A stretch of DNA of 64,000 nt from NCBI RefSeq assembly GCF_947169325.1, contig NZ_CAMVPN010000003.1, positions 1-64,000 on the forward strand, written 5' to 3'. The position numbers and the translations under genes were made by a program. Shown piece by piece: positions 9,640 through 19,144 of the stretch. Positions within the stretch are counted from its first letter, which is position 1. Each line of letters starts with the position of its first letter. The notes under the pieces were generated by a model that was given only the letters and a program-made list of their open reading frames with translations, did not search any database and was not told the origin of the DNA. This stretch comes from an uncultured Methanobrevibacter sp. Its GTDB lineage: Archaea > Methanobacteriota > Methanobacteria > Methanobacteriales > Methanobacteriaceae.

Positions 9640-10371
9640 TTATTTTGAAATTTCAATTTGGCTTAAAGTCTCTCCGATAGCGTCGTTAATGACTAAGCTT
9701 GCAATATTGTCATATTGCGTTTCGCTTTTGTTTATCAAAACAAGATTTTTGCCGTTGAAGTAATTAATCAGTCCTGCTGCAGGATACACCACAAGTGAAG
9801 TCCCGCCAATGATTAACGTTTCCGCATTGGAGATGTAATCGATTGCAAAGCTTAACACGGCATTGTTCAACGGCTCTTCATAAAGCACCACATCAGGCTT
9901 CACGATTCCGCCGCATTCACACCTTGGAATGCCGTCACTTTCTAAAATGTAATCTAAACCGTATTCCTTACCGCAGATCTGGCAATAGTTTCTGTGAATG
10001 GATCCGTGAAGTTCTAAAACTTCTCTGCTTCCAGCCTTCTGATGAAGTCCGTCGATGTTTTGTGTTATAACTGCTTTTAATTTGCCTGCCTTTTCAAGAT
10101 TTGCCAGTGCAATATGCGCAGGATTTGGCTCTGCATCCTTGAAAACTAATGTGTCCTTATAATACTCGAAGAATTCTTCGGTATGGTCCAAATAGTAACT
10201 GTGTGAAACAAGGTTTTCAGGTGTGTCTCCATATTTTTCCAGACTCTTGAAGATTCCGCTTTCAGAGCGAAAATCCGGAATTCCACTTTCTGTTGACACG
10301 CCTGCCCCTCCGAAAAACACGATGTTGTCGGAAGAGTCAATTATTTCCTGCAGTTGGTTGATTTTAGACAT
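9640..10371 (-). CDS. SIR2-family NAD-dependent protein deacylase
   Basis: Sirtuin of 243 residues. GAGVSTESGIPDFRS (about 20-34) binds NAD, QNIDGLH carries the Asn-Ile-Asp signature, and the catalytic His lies in ELHGS near 124. The structural Zn site is CxxC (YCQIC) plus CxC (RCECGG), a slightly compact second half. Archaeal sirtuins deacetylate chromatin proteins such as Alba; the target here is unknown. Monocistronic, ending one base from the methyltransferase stop. Confidence 0.92.
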   Translation of the reverse strand: MSKINQLQEIIDSSDNIVFFGGAGVSTESGIPDFRSESGIFKSLEKYGDTPENLVSHSYYLDHTEEFFEYYKDTLVFKDAEPNPAHIALANLEKAGKLKAVITQNIDGLHQKAGSREVLELHGSIHRNYCQICGKEYGLDYILESDGIPRCECGGIVKPDVVLYEEPLNNAVLSFAIDYISNAETLIIGGTSLVVYPAAGLINYFNGKNLVLINKSETQYDNIASLVINDAIGETLSQIEISK

Positions 10372-10528
10372 GATATTGTTTATGTAACTGTTTCGTATTT
10401 ATTTTTTTCCAAGTCAAAATTGTTTTCTCAATGTAAAATTGCTTAAATCTTATTAAATTAATTTTAAAGCATTAAATTGCTCTAAAAGATAACATAATAC
10501 TTTATATTAAATGGAAACATAATATAAT

Positions 10529-11380
10529 GTGTTCACTAGATTATCGCGATGTCTATTGATGCAAATTAAAGAGGTGGTTATTATTCCTGCAAAAAATCAG
10601 GAATTCGACTCACTTCTCAAATTGTCTTCAAGAGCATTTTTAAATGCCTTGATGCGCATAACTGGAGAAAAACCTGGAATTATAGAAGTTCTCCATCAGG
10701 ATGTGTTGACTTCACGGTTAAAAAGAGGGATTCTTGATTTGCCGGTGTTGACACATCATGGGTTTTGTATTAGCTATGAATTTCATTCAATGCCTATTAA
10801 TGACAAAACAGTGCTAAGAAATTACCAATATGCAATAGATTTGAGAGTGGATGTTGAGGTTCCTGTTAAACCACATTTCGTGTCTTTAGATGAGAACAAA
10901 ACTCCAATTCCAATAGTTGAACTCTTTCCAGGTGTCTTTTCTAATCCGGAAGTAACTTTCTTAGCTGATATTGATGGGGAAAAATCTTTAAATAATATTA
11001 ACGATAAATTAGAAAATCAAGTGGAATTGGATGATGATGACGCATATCATCTTGCATTAATGCCGTTTTTTCATCATGAAAAAAGTCGGGAAGAAGTATT
11101 GGAGTATATGTGTCAGTTCATTAACAAAATTGAAATATCTGAGGAGCATAAATACATAATTAAGCTTGTTCAGATATTATCTGTGAAGGCAATATTCACT
11201 GATGAAAAGCAAGAAGAATTTCTGGGAGTGATAAAAATGGAAAGTACTTACATTGATCGCTATGAAAGGAATCTAATCAACAAAGTTGTTGAAGATACTA
11301 AAAGAGATCTTGCGATGAAAATGAAAGCTGATGGTGTCAGTTCAGATTTCATTTTTAAATATTTTGGTTTAATATTGTAA
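10529..11380 (+). CDS. Probable Rpn-like PD-(D/E)XK nuclease
   Basis: A 283-residue protein that resembles the Rpn (recombination-promoting nuclease, formerly transposase_31) group: N-terminal helix, then a LDLPV strand and an ISYEFHS strand that could supply the D and E of a PD-(D/E)XK site, and a C-terminal amphipathic helix ending in a charged segment. The assignment rests on layout, not a full motif; the lysine is not obvious. The start is uncertain: GTG 10529 has no ribosome binding site, ATG 10559 is possible. AT-rich flanks and no functional partner suggest an accessory gene. Confidence 0.5.
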   Translation: MFTRLSRCLLMQIKEVVIIPAKNQEFDSLLKLSSRAFLNALMRITGEKPGIIEVLHQDVLTSRLKRGILDLPVLTHHGFCISYEFHSMPINDKTVLRNYQYAIDLRVDVEVPVKPHFVSLDENKTPIPIVELFPGVFSNPEVTFLADIDGEKSLNNINDKLENQVELDDDDAYHLALMPFFHHEKSREEVLEYMCQFINKIEISEEHKYIIKLVQILSVKAIFTDEKQEEFLGVIKMESTYIDRYERNLINKVVEDTKRDLAMKMKADGVSSDFIFKYFGLIL

Positions 11381-11482
11381 TTTTGGGATTTCATCCCATT
11401 TTTTTATTTTTTTAATATTATTTTAAATATTATTTTTTACATACTATTACTAAGTTGTTATTAAAATTTAGTGAGGAAAGCC

Positions 11483-13126
11483 ATGGAGAATACTAATTCT
11501 AATTTGGATTGGATGGTTTACTGGTCACTTCCAAAGTATAATCCTAGAAACAGCCAGATTAGACTCATCAACCAGATTAATTTTGCAATCGGTGAAGGCT
11601 ATAAAAATATCATTCTTGAAGCGGGAACGGGAATCGGCAAGTCCGCAATCGCAACCACCCTTGCCAATATGTATGAGGATTCCTATATTCTGACAATGAC
11701 AAAGCAGCTTCAGGAGCAATATTTGGATGATTTTTCAGACATGCTTGTCGAAATCAAGGGCAAAGGAAATTATCCGTGCAATTACAATGGGTCCTGCGAT
11801 TTTTGCATTAAGGATGAGTATAACTTAAGAAAATGCGATACCTGTCCTTTTAAATTAGCATTTAAGAGAGCCGTTGATGCTGAAAACGTCATCACCAACT
11901 ATGATTTTCTCTATTACATGGGTGTCGCCAATCAAATGCTGGATTCAAGGGAGCTGCTGATTTTGGATGAGGCACATAATCTTGAACGCAAGATGCTGAT
12001 GCTGTCCACGCACAGCATGAACCGTGAATACATTTCAACAAAGTTCGGTATTGACATATTTGAATCCCTGATGAACAATTCCGTTTCATATAACAGCTTA
12101 AAAAGGGATGCTCATCATTGGATTGAACTGTGTGATGATTTGGTCAAAGTCTGTAAGGAGCGCATCAGGGAAATCGATGGTGAGCATAAAAGAGACGTTC
12201 AGGTTACATTGGATGAATTTGAAGAGGATCCGTCCAAGTTTTCAAGTTCTGATTATATCGAAAAGCAGAGGCTGGAAACGGACATGAAGGCATTTGCAAC
12301 AATCAGTCTGGGATTGGGTGCTGACGATTTGATTATCGATTTGCCTAATCGTGGTGATATCCTGGATGGCAAGATGGATATTTCAGCTGATTTTAAGCCG
12401 TTCTCGGTTTCAGATGATACACAAAACCTGCTTAAGTTAGGAAATGTTCGCATATTTCTGACAGGGACTCTCGGAAACATGGAGAAGTTCTGCCAGTGGA
12501 ACAACATCAACGTTGAGGAGACTTACTATATCTATGAGAAATCTCCATTTGACGTTGCCAAAAGACCAATTTTTCCAGAATTCGTTGCAAGCATGAGTGG
12601 ACAGACTCGTGGAATCCCCAATTGGAAAAATGAGAGAGCCATTAAAAAGATTAAAGAAATTCTAGATAAGCATAAACATGAAAAGGGAGTAATCCATACC
12701 TCAAGCAATGAACAGGCTTTCTGGCTAATTGAGAATTTAAAAGACTATCCGTTAATATTTGTCGGTGGTGAGGATAGAAACATCGTTTTAAAAGAATTTA
12801 CTGAATCCAAAAAGAATTTTGTTCTAATAGGGGCTTCGATAAAGGACGGCGTTGACTTTAAAGGGGATCTGTGCAGATTTCAGATTATCTTTAAGGTTCC
12901 CTATCCTCAGCTGAATGAGCAGGTCAAATACAGAAAGGCTTTGGACAAGTCATGGTATTACTATCAGGCGGTAATGGCCATCATGCAGGCGTATGGTCGT
13001 GGAATACGTGATAATGATGACTGGTGTGTGATGTATATTATAGATTCTGATTTCATCAACCTGTTTGATTTCAACAGAAGCTTTTTCAATGAGTATTTCA
13101 TTGAAGCTGTTCAAAAAAAGAAGTAA
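11483..13126 (+). CDS. XPD/DinG-like superfamily 2 Fe-S DNA helicase
   Basis: ATP-dependent 5'-3' helicase candidate, 547 residues. Walker A is EAGTGIGKS (about 46), followed by a cysteine cluster (C at YPCNYNGSCDFC and RKCDTCPF) expected to hold the 4Fe-4S cluster, then the DEAH box ILDEAHNLE. The C-terminal RecA domain shows GVDFKGD and QAYGRGIRDNDD motif VI. It is shorter than XPD (about 650-700), mainly in the arch region. The track begins at GTG 11471, but ATG 11483 has GTGAGG six bases upstream and is preferred. A role in repair or replication restart is inferred. Confidence 0.85.
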   Translation: MENTNSNLDWMVYWSLPKYNPRNSQIRLINQINFAIGEGYKNIILEAGTGIGKSAIATTLANMYEDSYILTMTKQLQEQYLDDFSDMLVEIKGKGNYPCNYNGSCDFCIKDEYNLRKCDTCPFKLAFKRAVDAENVITNYDFLYYMGVANQMLDSRELLILDEAHNLERKMLMLSTHSMNREYISTKFGIDIFESLMNNSVSYNSLKRDAHHWIELCDDLVKVCKERIREIDGEHKRDVQVTLDEFEEDPSKFSSSDYIEKQRLETDMKAFATISLGLGADDLIIDLPNRGDILDGKMDISADFKPFSVSDDTQNLLKLGNVRIFLTGTLGNMEKFCQWNNINVEETYYIYEKSPFDVAKRPIFPEFVASMSGQTRGIPNWKNERAIKKIKEILDKHKHEKGVIHTSSNEQAFWLIENLKDYPLIFVGGEDRNIVLKEFTESKKNFVLIGASIKDGVDFKGDLCRFQIIFKVPYPQLNEQVKYRKALDKSWYYYQAVMAIMQAYGRGIRDNDDWCVMYIIDSDFINLFDFNRSFFNEYFIEAVQKKK

Positions 13127-13129
13127 AGT

Positions 13130-13147
13130 GATAGCATTAAAGCTATC
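13130..13147. terminator. Bidirectional hairpin between helicase and argG
   Basis: Perfect 6-bp stem GATAGC / GCTATC with an ATTAAA loop fills the 16-bp gap between two convergent genes; short T-rich sequence follows on either strand. Probably a shared terminator. Confidence 0.5.
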
Positions 13148-14321
13148 TGTTTAATTTTTGGAAATTTCTTGCTTGAAGACCGTGGTATTTAATCATACCT
13201 TCAACTTCACTCTGTTCGGTTTCCTTGTCTTCAAATGTAATCTGTTCAATGCTGTGTAAGCTGAATGGAGATTTTCTAACAATTGGATGGATTGAGCCTT
13301 TAAACACTTTCATCACGACTTCTCCGCTTACTCTTTCCTGCATTTTGTCAATTGCTTGGTCGAGGTCTTCTCTTAAAGGTTCCTGCCAGAGAGCTCTGTA
13401 GACCAAATCAGCATAAAGTGTAGACATGTATTCGGCAAATCTTAACTCATCAGTTGTTAGGACTAACTCTTCTAATGCTTGGTGTGCTGCAATTAATAAT
13501 TTTGCACCAGGTGTTTCGTAGATTTCTCTGCTTTTAATACCAATCATTCTGTTTTCAATAGTGTCTACTCTGCCGATTCCATGGGATCCTGCAATTTCAT
13601 TTGATTTTCTGATAATGTCGATTAAAGGCATCATTTCACCATTAATCGCTATAGGAATACCTTCTTCGAATTCGATAGATACTTTTTCAGGTTCATCTTT
13701 AGCATCTTCCCAAGAGGCAGTCCATTCGTAGATGTCTTCCGGAGGTTCGTTTGCAGGGTCTTCCAGAACGTCTCCTTCAATTGCTCTTCCCCATAGGTTT
13801 TCGTCAATACTGTAAATTTTATCATAACTTAACTCAATACCTTTAGATTCAGCATATGCTTTTTCTTCAGTTCTTGTCAAGTTCATTTCTCTGATTGGCG
13901 CAATGATATCTAAATCGGACATTGCATAGATAACTGCTTCAAATCTGAACTGGTCGTTTCCTTTTCCAGTACATCCATGTGCAATGGCAGTTGCTCCTTC
14001 TTTTTCAGCCACTTCTATAAGTTTTTGGGCAATTAATGGTCTTGCAAAAGCAGTACTTAATGGGTATCCTTCATATTCTGCATTTGCTTTGATTCCACGT
14101 GCGATGTATTCGTTTGCAAACTCTTCTTTGGCGTCTATGTTGTAGTGTTTTAATCCACCAATTTTAGCCGCACTGTTTTTTGCTTTTTCCATTTCTTCTT
14201 CGCCTTGTCCTACATCCACGCATGCAGTAATAACTTCTACATTATATTCTTCTTCTAATAATTTAACACATACAGAGGTGTCTAATCCGCCACTGAATGC
14301 TAAAAGTACTTTATCAGTCAT
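13143..14321 (-). CDS. argG: Argininosuccinate synthase
   Basis: Condenses citrulline and aspartate with ATP in arginine biosynthesis. The N-terminal PP-loop [11 protein letters not shown] (about 7-17) binds ATP, and the family blocks [14 protein letters not shown] and [17 protein letters not shown] are intact. Length 392 is typical. ATG is preceded by GGTGA, and a TATA-like AATATAAATA (minus strand, near 14370) gives a transcript starting around 14345. No other arginine genes are nearby. The region upstream contains strong inverted repeats (14419-14521). Confidence 0.96.
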   Translation of the reverse strand: MTDKVLLAFSGGLDTSVCVKLLEEEYNVEVITACVDVGQGEEEMEKAKNSAAKIGGLKHYNIDAKEEFANEYIARGIKANAEYEGYPLSTAFARPLIAQKLIEVAEKEGATAIAHGCTGKGNDQFRFEAVIYAMSDLDIIAPIREMNLTRTEEKAYAESKGIELSYDKIYSIDENLWGRAIEGDVLEDPANEPPEDIYEWTASWEDAKDEPEKVSIEFEEGIPIAINGEMMPLIDIIRKSNEIAGSHGIGRVDTIENRMIGIKSREIYETPGAKLLIAAHQALEELVLTTDELRFAEYMSTLYADLVYRALWQEPLREDLDQAIDKMQERVSGEVVMKVFKGSIHPIVRKSPFSLHSIEQITFEDKETEQSEVEGMIKYHGLQARNFQKLNR

Positions 14322-14418
14322 TTAATCACCATAATTATTTTGATAAGAATGAAATTATCAAGAGATATTTATATTTTTAATAGTATTTAATGATTTTCGA
14401 AAAATAAGGGCAGAAGAA

Positions 14419-14521
14419 AACTCTTAATTGAGGGAATAATTGAGGTTGAAGTTATATGTGTTTTAAAAAGAAAACCTCAATTAAGAGTTATAAAGAGAAG
14501 AAAGTCTGAACTTTGTTCTCT
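14419..14521 (-). other. Nested inverted repeats between IGHMBP2-like helicase gene and argG
   Basis: AACTCTTAATTGAGG (14419-14433) is perfectly complementary to CCTCAATTAAGAGTT (14475-14489), a 15-bp stem. AATTGAGGTT (14438-14447) is perfectly complementary to 14473-14482, which overlaps the same right arm, so the two stems exclude each other. A third hairpin (14494-14504 with 14511-14521, 10 of 11 pairs) adjoins. The set lies upstream of the likely argG TATA box and just past the helicase stop, so it may be an mRNA 3' structure, an operator or a small RNA. Confidence 0.6.
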
Positions 14522-14566
14522 TGATTATAATGTTGTATGTCATAGTATATAAAAGTTTAGGTATGC

Positions 14567-16489
14567 CTAAATTTTTACCAATAATTTCCTCTCTTCAACA
14601 AAATCAATCAGTCGGGAATATGTTGGGTTGTGCCTTAAAGTATCCTTGTTTCCGATGATGATGAGTTTCCTTTTGGCTCTTGTTATTGCAACATTCAGCC
14701 TTCTTAAATCACTTAAAAAACCGATGTTTCCGTTCTCATTGCTTCTCACAGTTGAGATAATGATGATTTCCTTTTCCCTTCCCTGAAATCCGTCGACGGT
14801 TTTAACCTCAACCGGAGTCCTGTCCTTGATGATTTTGACCTGATCGGCATATGGGCTTATGATTCCTATTTCATCTTCACTCAAACCGTCATTTAAATAA
14901 TCATTAGCCAGTTCAACGGCAATGTCTGCTTCAAGCTCATTGACAATGGATTTTGAATCCTTCAGATGTCTTTCACCGACATTATCGACTGATGAGGTGT
15001 CAACAAAAAGCATTGCGTCTTCTTTTTTGTCTGATTTTATGATGTCGTTGATGGTAATGTCATCAACACTTGAATCGCTTTTAAGGCTGTTGTTGTAGAA
15101 TTCCGCATTCGGAAACTTCATTAAGAGTGAATTCATACGGTACTGGACATTCAGAATCTGTGACTTGAAGGGGTATGTTTTTATTAGCTCTTCGAACAAT
15201 GTCTTTTCAAGCTCATGCGCCTTGTCGCTGATTATTGTCGGAGGAAGCTGCTTGTGGTCTCCCGCAAGAATGAATCTGTGTGCCTTTGCAATAGGAATAA
15301 GAACGCTTGGAATTGTTGCCTGTGAAGCTTCGTCAATGATTGCAACATCGAATTTTGTCCTTGCGATTGACTCCAAAGCCGCCGATGAGTTGGTTGATAA
15401 AATAACATCGCTGGTTTCGATGATGTCTCGAATCATTTTGTTTTCGACTCTTTTGATTTCATCATGAAGCTCGTCAATCTGCTGGTTGTATTCAATCCAC
15501 TGAGCCATTGATTTCATTTTTTCGGCTGAAACTCCACGGTTTCCCTTTCCCTTGGATGCATTGTATAAAATGTCATAGTCTCCCATTCCTCTTCGGTATT
15601 GTGGAGTCGGCTTTGTGTGAACGCTTCTTTTTTCGGCCAAATTGTTGATTTTCTGATGAATCTTTTTGATTTTTTTGTTTAACTTGTGGTTTTCAACCTT
15701 ATATGCCAAAGTTTGTGTAATGTTGTGTTTTGAAACCCTTTGCGGATGGCCCAATCGAGTAAGCTTTAATTTCTTATTTTCCATCAGCCTTTCTAAGATA
15801 TTGTCGACTGCGGCATTGCTTTCAGCAGTCGCCAGCACCTTGTGGTTCTGTCTTGTTTCCTGTGAGATCAGTTCGACTAAAGTTCTGGTTTTTCCGGTTC
15901 CGAACGGACCGTGAATCAGATAGAAGTTTTCACAAGAAAGGGCATTTTCAATGGCTATTTTTTGGGAATCATTTAGTGAAGTGTCAATGTAGTCAATATA
16001 GGGGGTTCTTCGATTTGGCTTCGGGTTTCTGTCAGTCAGCATATATTCCAGTGCATTTTTTCCTTTAAGGCTAAGATGCTTCAGGTTATCCTCCATTCTC
16101 TTGAATGTAACGTCATTGGCATACAAGTCAAGCCTCACTTTTTTTTTAACGACCCATTTTGGAATTCTCTTGTCGAATGCAACCTTGATGAATCTGGCAC
16201 CCTTTTCAGTTACTGTGCCTGTAAAATCGCTTTTCAATGGATTGTCTGTGCTTACCAGCACCATGTCTCCCACTGATATTTCGGTATCTATAATTTCTGA
16301 TCTGCCGAACTGGACAATCTTAAGGCCCAATTCCTCGCCGACATATTTTCCTTTAACCTTGTTGATGGCACGGCCAAGTTCTTCTCTTTTTTGGCCGGAC
16401 ATGTGTGCTATTTCAAATCGCATAAGCTCGATTTCAGCATCCCTTTCATAATTGACCAGTCTTATTAAATTTTTAATATATTTTTTCAA
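14567..16489 (-). CDS. IGHMBP2/SMUBP-2-like SF1B helicase
   Basis: Upf1/IGHMBP2-type helicase acting on nucleic acid 5'-3'. An N-terminal beta-barrel domain (VSVGDMVLVST near 70) precedes Walker A HGPFGTGKT, Walker B DEASQATIPS, motif III GDHKQLPPT, and C-terminal VDGFQGREKEIIII plus RRLNVAITRAKR. The track extends to 16558, but that would overlap the divergent gene at 16535; TTG 16489 (LKKYIKN, about 640 residues) is a more likely start, although its ribosome binding site is weak. Followed by the argG region on the same strand. Confidence 0.85.
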   Translation of the reverse strand: MKKYIKNLIRLVNYERDAEIELMRFEIAHMSGQKREELGRAINKVKGKYVGEELGLKIVQFGRSEIIDTEISVGDMVLVSTDNPLKSDFTGTVTEKGARFIKVAFDKRIPKWVVKKKVRLDLYANDVTFKRMEDNLKHLSLKGKNALEYMLTDRNPKPNRRTPYIDYIDTSLNDSQKIAIENALSCENFYLIHGPFGTGKTRTLVELISQETRQNHKVLATAESNAAVDNILERLMENKKLKLTRLGHPQRVSKHNITQTLAYKVENHKLNKKIKKIHQKINNLAEKRSVHTKPTPQYRRGMGDYDILYNASKGKGNRGVSAEKMKSMAQWIEYNQQIDELHDEIKRVENKMIRDIIETSDVILSTNSSAALESIARTKFDVAIIDEASQATIPSVLIPIAKAHRFILAGDHKQLPPTIISDKAHELEKTLFEELIKTYPFKSQILNVQYRMNSLLMKFPNAEFYNNSLKSDSSVDDITINDIIKSDKKEDAMLFVDTSSVDNVGERHLKDSKSIVNELEADIAVELANDYLNDGLSEDEIGIISPYADQVKIIKDRTPVEVKTVDGFQGREKEIIIISTVRSNENGNIGFLSDLRRLNVAITRAKRKLIIIGNKDTLRHNPTYSRLIDFVEERKLLVKI

Positions 16490-16501
16490 TCTAATCCCTA
16501 A

Positions 16502-16509
16502 TTTATAAA
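16502..16509 (+). promoter_or_regulatory. TATA box for a probable leaderless gene
   Basis: TTTATAAA is centred about 30 bp before ATG 16535, which has no Shine-Dalgarno sequence. Transcription would begin at or next to the start codon. Confidence 0.45.
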
Positions 16510-16534
16510 TAAGAGCGTTAATGTAATTAAATAT

Positions 16535-17275
16535 ATGGAATTTGAAAAAGTCAATCAATGTGAAAACCTGGAATTTGGATATATCTGCGATTTTTCAGGA
16601 GGATATGTCTCCAGGAATAAGAAACTGTTCGAAAATATTGAATTGACTTCTTTAAACAAATTCATTTTGGAAAAATCTGTTTTTGGAACTCCAATTTTCA
16701 AATTGGGTGGCGGCAAGACAAAATTATTGGTATTATCTGGGATTCATGGAAACGAGCTGTCGCCTCAGATTGCAAATCTGAGATTAATGAATGAGCTTGC
16801 AGATAAAAAATTGTCTTCAACATTGTATTTCATTCCTTTTGCCGCTCCAAAGTCTTCAATGAACAGCGAGAGGAATTTCAATTCAATGGATTTGAACCGG
16901 TCAGCTCACATCAGCAATTCCCTGAGCAATCTCATTTTAAGGACAATACTTGATTTGGGGATTGATTTTGTAGGGGACTTTCACTCAACAGGCAGAAATT
17001 CAAATCCTGGTTTCGAGTCAATTTTTTCATCAAAATCACCGACTCCTGAAAGTTTTTTGATGGCCAGTCATATATCACGGGACGTTGGCTCTGAAGTGAT
17101 TGCATTTGATTTTGCGGGGTCATCCTACAAAGGTGCGGTTGAGGATGTTTGCAATTTAAAGGGAATTCCTGCCGTTACATGTGAAGTGCTCTGTCCTTTT
17201 TCAAATGTTAATGATAATGCCATTGAAACTTCATTTAAGCAAATGAAAAGTTTTTTGGATTATTTTGGTGTGTGA
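16535..17275 (+). CDS. Succinylglutamate desuccinylase/aspartoacylase-family zinc hydrolase
   Basis: Zinc-dependent M14-like amidohydrolase of the AstE/AspA group, 246 residues. GIHGNELSPQ (about 70) supplies the His and Glu Zn ligands and GDFHSTGRN (about 150) the second His; CEVLCPFS near 215 fits the catalytic Glu position. The actual acyl-amino-acid substrate is unknown. The gene is divergent from the helicase and is probably translated from a leaderless message. Confidence 0.78.
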   Translation: MEFEKVNQCENLEFGYICDFSGGYVSRNKKLFENIELTSLNKFILEKSVFGTPIFKLGGGKTKLLVLSGIHGNELSPQIANLRLMNELADKKLSSTLYFIPFAAPKSSMNSERNFNSMDLNRSAHISNSLSNLILRTILDLGIDFVGDFHSTGRNSNPGFESIFSSKSPTPESFLMASHISRDVGSEVIAFDFAGSSYKGAVEDVCNLKGIPAVTCEVLCPFSNVNDNAIETSFKQMKSFLDYFGV

Positions 17276-17344
17276 ATACTTTTCAAGCGCTCTCGGATAA
17301 ATCACTTTAAATACTAATGTTATAATTACAATTAAGGTGATTTC

Positions 17345-18070
17345 ATGTCAACTTACAAGGGGCATTCCGTATTTGCATTGATAGTTTCTATAATGTTTTT
17401 TCATAGTCCTCTGTTGATTGCTTTAACGCTGATTGGTGCAAATATTCCTGACTTTGACCATAAATTCAAAAAGGACAATGTCTATAAGTTGATCATTTTA
17501 GGATTGATAGTGTTCATTTCACTTTATATCCTAAAATTACCTTATTATATCGGCCTAATCATCGTATTTTTAGGAGTAACGTTCAATTTTTCCGAGCACA
17601 GAAGCTTCACACATTCCATTTTTGGAGTTTTGACATTAACGGCGGCGGTTTCGCTAATATTAATATGGTCATTTCAGCTGATTGTTGCAGTAACTGACAT
17701 TAACGATTACTATCTGATAATGGCAATATTGACTGTTCTCATAAGCTTTCTATTTTTAAACAAAAATGTGCTGATGCTGTTTCTGCCGGTATTTTTCATT
17801 TCTTTATTTGTTTTTAAAACTGGAAATGTAAATTGCCTTGAAATTGTTTTAAGCCTCTTTTTAGGGGTGTTTTCACATGTTGTTCTTGATTCATTCACTC
17901 CTGCTGGAATTAAAATATTCGCCCCATTGTCTTCAAAAAAGGTTTACAGGAATTTTGGAATAATTTCAATATTTGTTTTAGTCGTTTTAGCTATTGTATA
18001 TCGTGCTCCAATTCTCTTTGAATTATTTGAGCAATATGTGTCCAATTCACTTCTAATCCTTGGCATTTAA
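17345..18070 (+). CDS. YdjM-like membrane-bound metal-dependent hydrolase
   Basis: Polytopic membrane protein of 241 residues in the YdjM/DUF457 family. Family histidine motifs are present: KGHSVFA near residue 5, NIPDFDH near 35, EHRSFTHS near 80 and SHVVLDSFTPAGI near 180. These proteins are called metal-dependent hydrolases from the conserved His/Asp pattern; the reaction is unknown. ATG has GGTGA eight bases upstream. A short gap separates it from the glycosyltransferase that follows. Confidence 0.75.
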   Translation: MSTYKGHSVFALIVSIMFFHSPLLIALTLIGANIPDFDHKFKKDNVYKLIILGLIVFISLYILKLPYYIGLIIVFLGVTFNFSEHRSFTHSIFGVLTLTAAVSLILIWSFQLIVAVTDINDYYLIMAILTVLISFLFLNKNVLMLFLPVFFISLFVFKTGNVNCLEIVLSLFLGVFSHVVLDSFTPAGIKIFAPLSSKKVYRNFGIISIFVLVVLAIVYRAPILFELFEQYVSNSLLILGI

Positions 18071-18097
18071 TAATGAGTAAGTCATATATTAATAATC

Positions 18098-19144
18098 ATG
18101 GTTGAAATTTCAGTTATACTTCCTGTTTACAATAGTGAAGAATATCTAAGGGAGTGTTTGGAAAGCCTTTTGAATCAAACATTCAAGGATATTGAGATAT
18201 TGTGCATTGACGACGGCTCCAGTGACAGCTCTCTTGATATTTTAAAGGAATATGAAAGTGTAGACAGCCGTATAATTGTAATCAGCCATGAAAATATGGG
18301 TGTTGCCGGAACCCGTAACAATGCCCTAAAGTTAATTAAAGGCAATTATGTCTATTTCATGGATTCCGACGACTATCTGGACAAAAATGCATTCAAGAAA
18401 CTGCATGACAATATCACTTCAAACAGTTCGGATTTCTGCATCATGAAAGCTATTTTTGTAAACGGCTCTGAAGAGTATAAGTTTCCTGCATTTGAACTTG
18501 AAAAGGAATTCGGCAAGGTAAACTTCAATAGGTTCACATTTACATATAAGGACGTCAAAAGCCATGTCTTAAATGATTTGTTTGCACCGTGGCTTAAGTT
18601 GTACAGTGCCGATTTTTTAAAATCCAGTGATGAATTTACTTTTCCTGAAATCAAATCCTATTCAGATGCGCCGTTTCATGTAAAAACCATGCTCAAGGCT
18701 TCAGGGATATCATTCGTTCCGGAATATCTGTACTACTATCGTGAAAATGACGATTCCTTGGTTCATTCATCTTCAAACACTATTAATTTTTTCAAACTCT
18801 CTGACATTATCGAAGGTTATCTGAAAGATAATGGCTTTTTCGATGAGTTTAAGGATGAGTTCAACGCATTTAAAGTCGTCAAGCTTGTCTATTATATGGG
18901 CTTTACAGATTCTGAAGAATATTACTCAAAAGCTAAGGATGAGCTGTCAAAAATTGAAATCTCATCTCTGATTGCCGATAAGGACATTGACAGAAGAGAC
19001 ATTGTTTTGGATTCCGATAACTTGAAGGAATGCAAATTGGCTTTGGAACTCTATGACTGCAAAAGACGTGTAAAATCAATGCAGGAGTCCAAAAGCTGGA
19101 AGGTCACAAAGCCTTTAAGGAAATTCACCTCATCACTAAAATAG
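18098..19144 (+). CDS. Family 2 glycosyltransferase
   Basis: GT-A fold glycosyltransferase, 348 residues, cytoplasmic. VILPVYNSEEYL starts the Rossmann half, IDDGSSD and MDSDDYL (DxD metal site near 90) bind the nucleotide sugar. The C-terminal SWKVTKPLRKF tail is common in surface-polysaccharide transferases. The sugar and acceptor are not determinable. Its 3' end overlaps the convergent BASS-family gene by 9 bp. Confidence 0.88.
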   Translation: MVEISVILPVYNSEEYLRECLESLLNQTFKDIEILCIDDGSSDSSLDILKEYESVDSRIIVISHENMGVAGTRNNALKLIKGNYVYFMDSDDYLDKNAFKKLHDNITSNSSDFCIMKAIFVNGSEEYKFPAFELEKEFGKVNFNRFTFTYKDVKSHVLNDLFAPWLKLYSADFLKSSDEFTFPEIKSYSDAPFHVKTMLKASGISFVPEYLYYYRENDDSLVHSSSNTINFFKLSDIIEGYLKDNGFFDEFKDEFNAFKVVKLVYYMGFTDSEEYYSKAKDELSKIEISSLIADKDIDRRDIVLDSDNLKECKLALELYDCKRRVKSMQESKSWKVTKPLRKFTSSLK

